Shown here: piece after piece, positions 10,734 through 21,663 of the stretch | Layout of the letters: each line of letters begins with the position of its first letter | How positions within the stretch are numbered: position 1 is the first letter of the stretch | Source: Echinarachnius parma | Taxonomy: Eukaryota; Echinodermata; Echinoidea; Clypeasteroida; Echinarachniidae | Direction: 5' to 3' | DNA length: 64,000 nucleotides | Assembly (NCBI GenBank): GCA_037951105.1 | Contig: JBAMJV010009346.1 | Span: 1-64,000 of the forward strand | Notes under the pieces: model-generated | Told to the model about the DNA's origin: nothing | What the model saw: only the letters and a program-made list of their open reading frames with translations | Database searches by the model: none | Made by a program: the position numbers and the translations under genes

Positions 10734-10840
10734 TTAACCCCTTCAGGACTGGTGCTTCATTTTGGGGCTGTAGTCTATGAACTTATAAAAAAGTGTGTGT
10801 TATACCGAAACCAAAAGTTAAATAGTTTTCAAAAGGTTAA
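10734..10840 (+). mobile_element. 90-bp TTAA-family copy
   Basis: TTAACCCCTTCAGGACTGGT at the left, GGGGCTGTAGTCTATGAA and GTGTGTTATACC inside, AAAAGGTTAA at the right. Flanked by TTAA on both sides. Confidence 0.75.
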
Positions 10841-10914
10841 TATATTGCTTGCATGAACTAGATGAGCTAAGTAGTAGCTCTATATGAAAGTAACATTGCA
10901 AGAGAGAAGAATGA

Positions 10915-11007
10915 TTAAACCATTCAGGACTGATCTTAAACATATTCAGGCTGGGGTCTATGCAAAATGTGTGTTATACTAGCCCTAAACCATCTTTAGT
11001 GGGTTAA
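10915..11007 (+). mobile_element. 90-bp TTAA-family copy
   Basis: TTAAACCATTCAGGACTGAT at the left, CAGGCTGGGGTCTATGCAAA and GTGTGTTATACTA inside, TTTAGTGGGTTAA at the right. Confidence 0.75.
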
Positions 11008-11390
11008 ATCATCAACAGCCAAGCTGGTATCAATATCAACAACTCCAAATATTCCAACAGACTCGGCATGTGGTCCATCAACCCTAATTACGGAAAGATA
11101 GCCACCAAATTAGAGCTGTAAAGCTCCCACATACAAATATGATATGAATCCAATTCACAGTACATAGTTTAGGAAGAGACAAAATCAATTTCTTTGGGAC
11201 GATTGTCAGACACCCAATCATTGCAACTGTCATTTCCAATACGGGGTGACTATAGGCACGCATGCCTCCACATCAAAGGCACATAATTAGATAGTGAATC
11301 AAGTTTTCATTTTCCCTCTTCCCCCCATCGGCAGGCAGTCTCTTCAGATCACCTAAGAATGTCTTCGGGGCGAAGGGCCACTCAAGATTT
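11008..11390. other. Unassigned unique-looking sequence
   Basis: No gene, repeat or inverted structure recognised. Confidence 0.45.
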
Positions 11391-11392
11391 GT

Positions 11393-11585
11393 CAGACTTC
11401 CACCAGAGAGGGAGAGAGGGGGAGATGGGAGAAGAGAAGAGATGAGAGAGAGAGGGACATATAACAAGAGAAGGGAAATGGGGTAAGAGAGGGGAAGATG
11501 GTGGAAGAAAAAGGAAGAGGGAGGGAGAAGAGGGGTTAGAGAGTAAAGAGGCAAATGAAAGAGGGGGAGGGGGAAGGGGTGAGAA
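11393..11585 (+). repeat. Purine-only tract (GA-rich)
   Basis: About 190 bases almost entirely A and G on the plus strand (GGGAGAGAGG-type units). The long minus-strand Leu/Ser/Pro-rich open frames here are products of this composition. Such tracts can form triplex (H-DNA) structures (general knowledge). Confidence 0.85.
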
Positions 11586-12100
11586 ATAGTGAGAGGGCAA
11601 GGGAGAAAGGAGTAGCATCTCCTTTTTCATTCTCTTCTTTTCTCCACGCAGCTCATCTTTTTTATCCCCCCCTCATAAGACAAAAAAGAAAAAGGGAGAG
11701 AATGGGAAAGGGAGAGAGTGAATGTTACAATCTCCTTCTTCATGTTCTTCTATCCTCTATTTTTTACTCTGATTCATTTCTTCCTTCATCATGAGATAAA
11801 GAGGAGAGAGCGATGAATGAAAGAGAAGGGGCCAATGCTCCCCCCCCCCCTCTTTAATCTTCCATGTAAGTTCACTCTTTTCATTATCTTTTTTCTCTTT
11901 AGTGGAAACTCCTTTTAATATTACTCTTATATTATTATCTCTCCCTTTTTTTTTCAAACAAATTTTCATATACAATTTCCACTATCAAATTTGTTCAAGT
12001 GAAAGAGTAACGTCTCCCCTTTCGTGCTCATCTTCCATCCCAGGAGCTCCTCATTTTACTACTACCAATTTGTTTCTTCGTCTTGGATGCTCCTTTTCTC
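11586..12100. repeat. Decayed tandem array of about 110-130 bp units
   Basis: Each unit has GAGAGAGT.A.. or GAAAGAGTAA, then TCTCC.TTTTCAT.TTCTTCT, then CTCATTTTTTACT..., seen at about 11605-11680, 11712-11790, 11826-11920 and 11998-12085. A C11 run at 11840-11850 lies inside one unit. Confidence 0.55.
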
Positions 12101-12117
12101 TCCCTTCCTATCACAAC

Positions 12118-12268
12118 ATCATTTCCACCGACAAATTGGGTTACCATCGGTCTGCGGTGGGAATACCGGGGTCATACTTTTACACCTATGATTGTGTGAT
12201 AATCCGCCCTAATGGTGAGACATTTGCCGAGGGTGGCCGCACAGCTGTACCAGCTACTGTAGCAGACA
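12118..12268 (+). other. GC-richer island with a 45-codon open stretch
   Basis: Composition rises sharply above the flanking AT-rich arrays. Plus-strand reading from about 12139 to a TGA at 12274 is open, with mixed, non-repetitive residues (GIPGSYFYTYDCVIIRPNGE). I find no good splice acceptor at its left or donor at its right. It could be a lone exon, an exon relic or a conserved non-coding element; I do not recognise the sequence. Confidence 0.2.
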
Positions 12269-12604
12269 TAATCTGAGGCATCCTCACTCACTCCGTCAAA
12301 TAGAACAATCAATCTAGCACCATTTTTTTTCCTTCAAGTTGTGGGTGGAAAATACCCTCAAGTTGAGTCACTGTCACTTAAACACAGACACAAAAAGGAG
12401 TTATCGCAGAAGATTTTTAGATTTAACCTGGTAATATTTCAAAAGACACAGTGGCATTCTAGATGTGTCAAATAAAACACAATAATTTGTTCCCTTCCAC
12501 TTTTTTTTTTAATGCTCTAAAGTTGATTCACCTCTTGCCTAACTCCAACAACTTGGCAAGATTATCAATTTACTGAGTATTTTTTACCACACCTTCTTCT
12601 ATAT

Positions 12605-12680
12605 TTAATCCATTCGACTACCAAAACCTGGTGGGCCGTGTATCAACCCTATGGGAATTGTGAAATCTAGTAGGGAATAA
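12605..12680 (+). mobile_element. 80-bp TTAA-family copy
   Basis: TTAATCCATTCGACTACC, CCTGGTGGGCCGTGTATCAA and TATGGGAATTGTGAAATCTA, then GTAGGGAATAAC. The left TTAA is intact; the right end has decayed. Confidence 0.7.
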
Positions 12681-12702
12681 CACATTGTCACTTGCCCCCA
12701 AA

Positions 12703-12737
12703 CCCCCCCCCCCCCCCAAAAAAAAAAAAAAAAAAAA
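12703..12737 (+). repeat. C15 followed directly by A20
   Basis: Two abutting homopolymers, C at 12703-12717 and A at 12718-12737. Probably length-polymorphic and prone to assembly error. Confidence 0.9.
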
Positions 12738-13154
12738 GGGAGGGATTACAAAATGCACACATCATTAAAAAAAATTTTAAATTGAAGCAGACTTGGCAAG
12801 GCACCCTCACTTTGTGATATATAGAACAATCGATCTACCATTTTGGTGGGAAAGTACCCTAAGGGTGAAGAATTGTCACATGCCAAAATTAGGGGATTAG
12901 CACCATATTTGAACGATTGGTGATAATTCGGCCTCCAATAACCCAAGCCCAACACAGTTTTAATGTGGTTATAAAAAATATGTATCATTTTCAAAAGTAA
13001 AACTACCACCATAATTTCTCTATCAATATTATAACACAAAATGTTTTTTTTTTTACTCATCGGAGTATTAATCACTGTTAAAACTAAAGGCTATATGAGG
13101 CATTAGCAATGACTAATTTTACTTAGTCAAATTATGATTATTAGAAATGAAATA

Positions 13155-14143
13155 TACTCCGCAAAAAAAGAAACTGGACACTTGTATAAGTTGAAATATT
13201 TTATATTAATGTACGATAAAGTGTATATGATCATATATCAAATTAAAGGGAATTTAGTCCTCTACATGCAGGGTATAACTTAAAGGTGTAATCGTTCATG
13301 CATGAAATGCCATGGTCAATTAACACTAGCAAGGTCTGTTTTCAAAAATAGCAAAACAATGGAGGACCACACCATTCGACTGAAGTGATAGTAAGCGTTT
13401 CACTTAAAACAAGATGAGCGGGGCAAGTAAATTATGACATTATTCAACTTTATTGTTATGAACAAACTCTGTAAATACAAATTTGTCAATAAAACAGGGC
13501 CAGGTTATGAGGGCACTATCATACTGGTCTGTATTACAGGCATGAAGCTTGTCTATTTCATGTGTCCCCTGCAATTTTAACCATATTTACCTAGAGAAAT
13601 GTAATGTTAAAGACTGCCCAACTGTTTGACCAAGGGTGACTTCAGCTTTTGAAGATCTTCGGACTACGGTATAATTCTTGAGAAGAATATATACCATTTT
13701 CATGCTGAAATAAGGGCACAAACTGTGATTTTGACTAATAAAGCTTTGCCATGGAATTCCCCATTTTGTTACTTTTTGATGAAAATAACACCTATAACGT
13801 TCACAATTTGTCTTCATTTATACTTTTTATTGAGATGAAGATAGAAAAGATCACATTTATAATGAAAAATTATGCCATCTCATGAATATAGCGTTTTACA
13901 TTATGCTTATCAACATTTATATGGTTGAGTGGATGTTCCATTTTTGCTATTTTTAAAAACAGACATTGGTGTGGTTAATTGACCGTAACAAGTCATGCAT
14001 GAATGATTTCATCTGGATTTCATGCGAATATTGAAGAGGGTAATTTTATCTTTAATTTGATATACAATATCATATATTTTATCGTTAATGAATACAAAAT
14101 ATTTGGTCTCATACAAGTGTCCAGTTTCTTTTTTTGCGGAGTA
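13155..14143. mobile_element. 0.99-kb fold-back element, TACTCCGCAAAAAAAG ends
   Basis: Ends TACTCCGCAAAAAAAGAAAC and its inverse, each next to a further TA. Subterminal arms are also inverted copies out to about 220 bp: CATGGTCAATTAACAC near 13312 against GTGGTTAATTGACCG near 13971, and TCTGTTTTCAAAAATAGCAAA near 13336 against its inverse near 13945. A unique middle of about 500 bp (13430-13915) separates the arms. A 76-codon minus-strand open frame (13587-13817) lies in the middle but has no motif I recognise, so I do not call it. Confidence 0.8.
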
Positions 14144-14149
14144 TATATA

Positions 14150-15780
14150 TATTTTTTTTCTCTAACCAACATAGATCGACATGTTTTCCGAACAAACAAC
14201 CATGAACGAATGAATCTACAAAAATCTCCCAAACTTCTTCAATAGTTTTCCACGCTATCCCGGCCATATTTATCAAACATACATGTTTTGCCCAAATCAG
14301 TATCCAGGCAAAACGAGGTTCAATACAAAAACAAAGATATAATTTCTAAATAAAAGTCAATACCATCCCAGCGAGCCAGGAGTCGGTATCAAATTAAATA
14401 TAAACCTCCAACCATGGCAGGAACGAGTTTCCAAAACATACATCTCAAATTGAGGGGGATCGGCTGATAAGCCACTAAATTGTTATCCATAGTCTAATTG
14501 AACTTTGCAATGCTAGTCTATTGTTCAGACTGTAAAGCGAATTATGTTATCACTAGCGAGCGCACCAAATCAAATCCCCCTTAATCCTCCCTAATATAAT
14601 TTTCAATTTTCCTCCCGGCCGGTAAGCGGGCTAAATTCTTGGTTCTGGAGTTAGAGTAACGTAACTTAACACCTGTCATTTCTTGTCGCGTTAAGTTTGA
14701 TTACAATTATGGATTTTGAAAGTCCAGTGAGTAAAGGGTAATGTAAACTTTACCAATTAAGGACTGAACCTGAAGAGACTTGGGTTGGGATAGGGTTGAA
14801 AACAGAAGGCTTTATACGGAATAAAATAGCATTAATAGACCAAAAGGCCATCTATACATCTTTATCAATTGCAAAGGAAGGGCATATTTAATACAATTGA
14901 CTCAAAAGCTATGAAAATATCCTAACCTTATCAAGGCATTCCTTTCTTAGATTGGTTCTATTTATTTTTAAATGAATAGATAAACTACTTTTAAATGAAA
15001 AAGGATCTTTTATAAGATCAATAGAGGGCAGTTCATAATATATAATACAATTGTCTGTGAATATGATTATATTTCCTATTATTATTTGTGTCTTATAACA
15101 ATAGAAGATTTCTGAGAATTTTATGAAAGTTGCATTTAATCCTGAAAACAAACTTATACTCCCCTACAAATTTTAACAAAGAATATTATGTCATATTCTT
15201 TCGTAGAAGAAAGTTATTCTACTTCTTTCAGCTTCAAGCTTGGCATAGAAACACTGTATTTTTACTAGCATACTAAATATAACACACAACATATATACTT
15301 CAATTGTATAGCAATACTGGGCAAGTAAACTTAAAGTAAATGCCAAGGATATAGTTCCTCATGAAATTCAAGAAGAGCCAATACCTAATATTACCTTTAA
15401 AGGGATGCAATATCTATGGTAATACATGGTAGTTGTAAACGGAGAACATAATTGTGCATGAATGGACACATACTTGGAGGGGGATTCTCAGCAATGTTTG
15501 ATCATGTGTTTTGCCTGTGGCATCGTGCTTCGACTACCAGAATCAACCCTCAGAGCCTCGTACCCTATTATGTACATATGCACAATACCTATTGAGCTGT
15601 GATGTCTAGCATTATGAGAGTTAAAAACCCTGTCAAGAGGAGTTATCATTCCGAACATTCCTACAGATACAGTTTTTAATACCTCCTAGCCTTTATAGCT
15701 TCCAATTTATTTTTATTTTCCCCTTTTCAAAGAAATTCTTCTCTTGGGGCTGAAAGAAGAGGGGGCGGAAAAAAAAAAAT
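14150..15780. other. Unassigned AT-rich sequence
   Basis: No gene or array recognised. The part at 14380-14720 is less AT-rich, with mixed non-repetitive sequence, and could include conserved non-coding DNA. The part at 14780-15330 is AT-rich without visible structure. A TTAAAGGGATGCAATATC at 15398 resembles one end of a TTAAAGGG element, but no partner end was found. Confidence 0.45.
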
Positions 15781-16125
15781 ATATATAAGGTTACAAGAAA
15801 TACAGGCAAATCTAAAGTTGCCTTTTAGGCTTATAAAAGAGAGAGTGTATGTGATAGAGTTAGAGACATAGTAAAAGTATCAATTTCCGGTATCTTTTTC
15901 AAGGCACTACTGTTCTTGGGCTTATAAAATACAGAGAGGTAGAGAGTAGTGGTAGAAAATATACAATAAATATATAAGTCCCTGATATCTTTGTGAAGGA
16001 ACAACTTTTTGAAGTTGATGAAAAAGAGAGATGCTAGTATAAAATGTTAAAAATAAATGTAAGTCTCCAATATCTTTTTTCAAGGAAAGAAATGTTAGGA
16101 TGAAAAAAGAGATAGGTAGGGGTGG
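15780..16125. repeat. Decayed tandem array of about 105-115 bp units
   Basis: Units share GTCTCCAATATCTTTTT.CAAGGAA variants (15882-15905, 15978-16000, 16064-16088) and AGAGAG.TAG.A.A.AGT.GT.AAAA stretches between. About three to four units. Confidence 0.55.
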
Positions 16126-16498
16126 AAAAACAACCCCAGGGGTGTGTGAATCATTAGAATTCCAGGACACTGGTCTATGGTGTGAGAGAACATTTCAATG
16201 GGAAAAATAAAACAAAACCGTTTACACTAATAGCAAACACATTCGTTCCTACAAAATGTAATTCCCATAGAGGTAATACAAAGTCATCCAGGTTCCTGTA
16301 GGTAATGTGTTAATCGTAAAATGTACATGTATGCAGTGAGGTTTTTTCATGAATGATGTTCTCTCTTTACCACTCTATACTCCTTCGGCCTCCTTCCATC
16401 TTTCATACAATCTCAACTTTCAGTTTTTACAGCCGACTTTCATCACATTATATAGTTCAAATCTATCCTAGGGCTTTCACGTAAATCAATTACATACA

Positions 16499-16919
16499 TT
16501 AAAGGGTACCACCACCCAAAAATAATATTCTTATTAAAGAAAGGTACCATCTTTAGTATTCCATTCCATCAACAAGTTCACAAAAATATGTTTCCAGAAA
16601 GAAAAAAAAAAGCATGCGTTCATGCGGTCTGAATTGCGAAGACTGTGATGTGTGCGGTGAATTGCAATGTGTGCAGAGCGAACGAATCGCCCGGGAATCT
16701 ATTGTCTACAAACGTACGCGTGAATAGCATTGGCGCACTCGCAAATGGTTGGCCCGTATGGAACCAGGAAATAGCAGTGGTTCCGTAAGTGGTGGAAATT
16801 AATTGCTTTGTTTATGAATTACACAACCCTTTGCAAAATGTTGGGTATCTATTTGATATCCCAAAATGGTACCAAAACATATAATAATGTGTTGTTCTTT
16901 GCCTGGTGGTCCCCTTTAA
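16499..16919. mobile_element. 421-bp TTAAAGGG-type MITE with CACC/GGTG ends
   Basis: TTAA at 16499-16502 followed by AGGGTACCACCACCC. The right end reads CCTGGTGGTCCCCT and then TTAA at 16916-16919. The interior has a CpG-rich patch (16610-16760). The terminus is related to the 386-bp and 570-640-bp families (AGGG next to TTAA), but the interior is unlike either, so this is a third family with the same end rule. Confidence 0.75.
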
Positions 16920-17630
16920 AGCATGCAACAGGTTAAGACCTATATTGAACTTGCCATTTCATATTTCATCTGTATCTTCTCCCTCTCTCTATCTCTGCAT
17001 TAAAAATCTGCTTGTGGCAAAATAATTATTAACTGGGCTCTGATTTATTCAGGTAGATATTGATTAGCTGAGATTCCAATATAATTTCCCACTGAAAATG
17101 TATGAAATCACTCTTTATTAGTCAGAGAAGAGTGTTCAGTCTAAAGATATTAGCCCCTGGACTTCCCTTACAGATGAATCATTCTGAGGAAGTTAGGAAC
17201 GTTCAACCCAGACTGAGAGAAAAATATATGTATTTATTGTTTAATACTGATTTGATTAATTGTTAAATTTATTTCCAACACAATCTCGAAATACACATGA
17301 ATATTAATATACAGATGAAAAAGAAATGCATTCATAAAACATGAATAGCTAATGACTAGGGAACATAATTGTAGACTATGCATGGTATAGCACCATGACT
17401 TGACCATGACCATGGCTTTTTTATAATCAAACATTTTGTATCTTGTAATTTTCTTGATCAAGTAATATGATTTAAAATCCCATCAGCTGACCATAATTAT
17501 TTTTGTATTCAATGCACAAGACTTCAAAGCATGTACAAAATACTTTGAGTGCAGATGACACTTGATATAAATTACTGTTTATCTGAAAGAGATTATCTTC
17601 CTTCCAAAAAGTAATAAACTTTACGATGCC
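16920..17630. other. Unassigned AT-rich sequence
   Basis: No gene, inverted repeat or array seen. Confidence 0.45.
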
Positions 17631-17634
17631 CCGC

Positions 17635-17860
17635 ACAAAAATCAAGCGTTGATTTGTGGCTTAATGCCTTCATGACTATTGATGAGTCTTTGGAAATTAT
17701 TTGGGGACTCCACAAGGCCGATTGACAAAGGAGACTCGCTATAAATCAAAGACGGCAAAGACAGGGGCCGCCGTTAACGAGCCCCGATACGCAATAAATA
17801 TTCATCCCAGTTGCTGACCGGTAATTTTGTTACCAGGAATTTTTAATCACGCAGCAAATG
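17635..17860. promoter_or_regulatory. Candidate conserved non-coding element
   Basis: A block of balanced composition in AT-rich DNA. It holds many clustered short motifs of the kind bound by developmental regulators: ATAAATCAAAG, AATAAATATTCATCC, TTTTTAATCACGC and CAAATGAAAAC. It is not related to any repeat in the window. All three plus-strand frames contain stops, so it is unlikely to be an exon. A regulatory role is only an inference from composition and motif density. Confidence 0.25.
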
Positions 17861-18346
17861 AAAACAAAATTATAGTCTCAGACTATAGGCCTTACCTTTG
17901 GAGGTAGAAGGGTCGTGAACTAGAATTGTATCAAATAATTTTTATCAATTTCTCCTTTTTAAAATTCAAACAGAAAGGAAACTGATTCGGAAAGAAAAGA
18001 AAAGAAATGACAGAAAATGAGCAAAGAAAATTGGGCTTTGCCTGAAGTTGAAGTGATCCAGAGATCTCTGGTTGGACTCCTTATGAAGCCCAAATGTCTT
18101 TCCTCCTTTCATGTATTTAATATCTTTTAAATTAATAAATCTAGATTTTAAAGCACTGGATCTCTAAACTTATCGTTCAATTGTTAACTGCATCGAGGTA
18201 TCTTTTTAATAGTAGAGTGAGAGTGAGATTTTACCATGAACACTACAAATAACATAACTCTCCCTGTAGTTAAAGTTCAAAGCAGATTCCTAGATATAAA
18301 TTACAGTGGCAATCAACCCATAAACCATAAGGCTCAATACTGAAGT
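17861..18346. other. Unassigned AT-rich sequence
   Basis: No structure seen beyond short A/T runs. Confidence 0.45.
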
Positions 18347-18455
18347 TTAACCACAAGGGAAAGTACCTACAGTATATCTTGGATTAGGGTTGATGGAGAA
18401 TTTCTGTTAGATTTTTTTGTCACAACCCAAATTTATCTTCCATTGCATGGTTCAA
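18347..18455 (+). mobile_element. 90-bp TTAA-family copy, strongly diverged
   Basis: TTAACCACAAGGGAAAGTAC at the left and ATCTTGGATTAGGGTTGATGG then AGAATTTCTGTTAGAT in the core positions. The right end GGTTCAA is a decayed TTAA. Confidence 0.45.
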
Positions 18456-19320
18456 CCCATTTACCCATTTACTGTAATTGGTAAAGAATGCACATTGTAG
18501 CAGAATCACATAGCCTTGAGTGGGTTAAACAGCACGCAACTCCAAATAGCTATTTGACACCTCTGAGCCCATTACATCCCATTAGAGACAGTGTGATTTA
18601 CTTGTTACCCACCAAACCCTGACACCTTCTAAATAAATAACAAACACGTACATATTTAGCCCATAAATGAAAAGTAATAAAACCAGCAAACAAAGTCTTG
18701 GTAAATAGTTATGATTCAAACTAGCTGGGGATGATTTCCATTGTACTCAAATTATATTGGCATTTTCCCCCCAGATTTTTCAATTTTCCAAAAAAGAATC
18801 AATGTGCACAAGAAATGTCAGTATCATGCCATTAATCTAAAAGTTTTGCTCACCACAAAATACTCTGCTGTGTCATACAATATTTATAATTCAGTGCACT
18901 GTACAATTGTCACACAAGAGTTTTATTTAATATTACTGGGTATAGTATAATAAAAAGTATTCAAAATACAAATCAAAGAAACTTTTAGTCAAGTCTTTCC
19001 TTTTCTACCACTGAAAAGAAAGTGTGATTGATCTGTCCTTTTCATTAGTATTATCAATTAAACACTGGCTGAATAACACGCCTTGACTCCTATATCCCAC
19101 CGCACTGGCGGCGCTAAGAAGAGAATTCCCAAAAGAAATTGTGGTTATGACTCAACTTTCTGGTTTGAAGATGAAAAATTGTTTGTGGTCTTCAAATTCT
19201 ATATGATATCATATTCTTGTGCCTGTTCCTCCACCAGTAATAAGAGTAGAAATCCATTACAAAGTTATACAATGTAAATAAACAACACTATCTGGTTAGA
19301 TTGATGAACAAAGTAATGAG
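18456..19320. other. Unassigned sequence
   Basis: No gene or repeat recognised. A 69-codon open frame at 18741-18950 shows no domain and no composition change. Confidence 0.45.
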
Positions 19321-19334
19321 GTCTTAAAATTATA

Positions 19335-19520
19335 TCAATTCTTTATCACGTCTGCCACCAGAAATATAACCAGCCATCAATTATGTTTATAATGCAAGAA
19401 GTAGTCATTTAATTATTTAGGGCTTTAATTTATATATTCTGTTGCATATTTGCCATTAGCAATATAACCAGACATCAATGATAAAGTTCATCATAGGAGA
19501 AGTCATTTAATTATGACGAC
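19335..19520. repeat. Tandem duplication of about 115 bp
   Basis: GCCACCAGAAATATAACCAGCCATCAAT with AGAAGTAGTCATTTAATTAT (19350-19420) is repeated as GCCATTAGCAATATAACCAGACATCAAT with GAGAAGTCATTTAATTATGA (19451-19516). Confidence 0.75.
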
Positions 19521-20160
19521 TCAAATGTGATCATGAGTTGGATACATTTGCCGCCATTATGTCTCATGTTGTAGTATCCGCAATTACTCATGGATTCGTC
19601 TAATGACACATGAGCAATGCCCTAGGGTATTTCCTGTCTCAATTTTCACTGTAAATCTGTGATAAAAAACAATGTTTATATTAAAACAAGTATTGATTTC
19701 AATTCTGAAATTTGATGAATTAATGTTAACTCAATTTGTTATCCAGCTGATATTTATATGTGTAAAGTTACAGTGAATAACTCTGGTTAACGTGTTTATG
19801 CCTTCAATACTGCATGTTGCTAAAACACGCTCGTTAAAAGTTTAACAAGATAAAATATGCTTGTGAAAACAGCCCACTTTTTTATGAAATTAACTACTAT
19901 TTTGCTAATCTTAATCTACATTTATTTTACTGTAAAAAAAAAAAAGATTAATATGAAATGTCTTTTTTCAAAAAATAGTCCCATTAAAGGGAAACAAAAT
20001 GCTGGAATTTTCTCTTGCTTTCCTCTATTGTATCTCTAATAATGGAAATAATCAATGTTTTTAAAACCACTATCAACTGTTTTGACTGACCACTGGAGGC
20101 TGCCATGTTTTCCAACCCTACCACATGATACATCATCTGAGCACATCTGAGCATGCACTA
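19521..20160. other. Unassigned AT-rich sequence
   Basis: CCATTAAAGGGAAAC at 19980 looks like the left end of a TTAAAGGG element, but I could not find a matching right end. Otherwise nothing recognised. Confidence 0.4.
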
Positions 20161-20233
20161 ACAAAAGCGGGTTACGTAACCGCTGTTGTTAAATCTGCTG
20201 CTATGTCAGTGGTTACGTACCCCTCTTTTGATA
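20161..20233. repeat. Short hairpin with two TTACGTA palindromes
   Basis: ACAAAAGCGGGTTACGTAAC and the inverse-related GGTTACGTACCCCTCTTTTG form a stem of about 20 bp with a loop of about 32 bp. The left arm contains the perfect palindrome GGTTACGTAACC, which fits the known PAR-bZIP/E4BP4 consensus RTTACGTAAY. Whether it is a protein site or just a hairpin repeat cannot be told from sequence. Confidence 0.5.
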
Positions 20234-21583
20234 GTGCAAGGTCCTTAAAAAGCAAATTGTCAATACCATGCAGGTCAATGCTAAAAGTACACTATACCAT
20301 TAAGTGAAAGTCCTCAAAAACATATTCTCACAAACAGGGTAATGCTAAAAGTACATCATTCAAGTATTTTAAATATTCTGAACAAAAGTACAGACAGACA
20401 GTGGCAACATAAAATAGTCCAAACTTGCAATGTTGCACTATGCCCCACTCCTCCAAACAAACCACTCCAATACTCCACCTCAAGTACCTTATCCCACTTG
20501 TTCGATTGATGCGCCAGTTTGCACAGACGCATGGGCGACAAATATGAATGGACAAAATATGGATCGGGGCAAATAAAGACTTTCCAGAAGTAGACATTTC
20601 TTTGAAAAATATGAAGAGGTTAAGAGGGGGTAGTGTCATTTTCTTATAACCCCATGAGGTGTCAAATAATATACAGTTCACAAGAGATGGTAGTATTTTA
20701 AAAAGGGCTTGGAACTAGCACTGGGCCACTGGCAAGGGGCCTCAAAAATGAGCTTGTCTGGCCTGGAAGATAAACTGTCTGTTTTGGGCCAACTAATTCT
20801 GATATAGGGCCAGCATACTTTTAAGTGTTTTGAATTTGCTTGCCCAATCATTGCTTTACAGGACTATTAGAGATAAATATTTTTAAAAATTAAAAAACAT
20901 TATATACTCCATTTTAATGAAAGGTTTGGTAAGACTGGTAGAAATAGATGTAGGTTAAATGGCATGTTTGATTCCATTTTTTGTAGAATGACTTCAGAAA
21001 AATAGAGAGGAGAAAAGGGTCATATCATAGTGGGAGCCAGGGGGGGGGGGGGGGGGGGGAGTCTTAAAGTGAAGAGGTGCATAAATGGTTCTCCATTTTG
21101 GATGTCTGGCCCCAGGGCCACCATACATGTATTTTACATCTAAATTCATGCAGAGTTAATGGTTTACTAATGGAGTCCAGTACACACTAAATGCGGTCAG
21201 GAATCATCATTATTCATGTTGAGTTTTATACTCATATACTGTATGTTTTTCCGCAGCATTTTTCTTCTTCTTCAAATTAAGGGGTTTGGAAGAAGTGGGG
21301 CGTGTTGGAAAACGCGTTTGATGTGGTGAACCAATGTAGTGCTCCGTAATGGAGTTATGGTGATGGAATTACATGTGCTTGAAATGCGGTTAACAGAACA
21401 TGAAGCTAATGTGGCGTGTTGGAATTAGAACTTCTTGGAGACAAGAGAGAACAACCTAAAAACCTGTCCTATTTACACCAAGTGAATTGTATTGATCAGA
21501 AATAAAGTCCTGGGAACATATTCACAAAAAAGCACTAGCTAATAAAGTTCTATTCAAAAGTATGCATTAAATGACAGGGTTAT
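20234..21583. other. Unassigned sequence
   Basis: AATGCTAAAAGTACA occurs twice (20278 and 20341), a short duplication. The part at 20420-20560 is of balanced composition. A G20 run lies at 21040-21059. The stretch 21270-21440 repeats GGCGTGTTGGAA twice (21299 and 21413). No gene seen. Confidence 0.4.
21040..21059 (+). repeat. G20 homopolymer
   Basis: Twenty consecutive G. One of several long G or C runs in the window; exact length is likely unreliable in assembly. Confidence 0.9.
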
Positions 21584-21663
21584 TTAACCTGTTCCCTACT
21601 AGTTTCTGAAATCCCTATATAATTTGTACACAACCCACCTGGTTCCCGTAGTCACGGGGTTAA
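21584..21663 (-). mobile_element. 80-bp TTAA-family copy, complete
   Basis: Exactly 80 bp from TTAA (21584-21587) to TTAA (21660-21663), ends CCTGTTCCC and CACGGGG inside the TTAA. Internal TGTACACAACCCACCTGG is the minus-strand form of the family core. Confidence 0.85.

Larger units (their letters stand above)
12275..12895. repeat. Diverged repeats around TAGAACAATC.ATCTA
   Basis: GGCATCCTCACT..., TAGAACAATCAATCTAGCACCATTTT and GGTGGAAAATACCCTCAAG (12278-12362) recur as GGCACCCTCACTTTG, TAGAACAATCGATCTACCATTTT and GGTGGGAAAGTACCCTAAG (12798-12865). A weaker middle copy is near 12468-12560. An 80-bp TTAA element and a C/A homopolymer lie between them. Confidence 0.55.

Noticed and set aside
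13587..13817. 76-codon frame in the middle of a fold-back element as a transposase remnant
   Set aside because: No DDE/D-type motif or helix-turn-helix that I can recognise.
16610..16760. CpG-rich patch as a free-standing regulatory island
   Set aside because: It lies wholly inside the 421-bp TTAA MITE, so it is part of that element.
19980..20290. TTAAAGGGAAAC at 19983 as the start of another TTAA MITE
   Set aside because: No inverse end next to a TTAA was found downstream.
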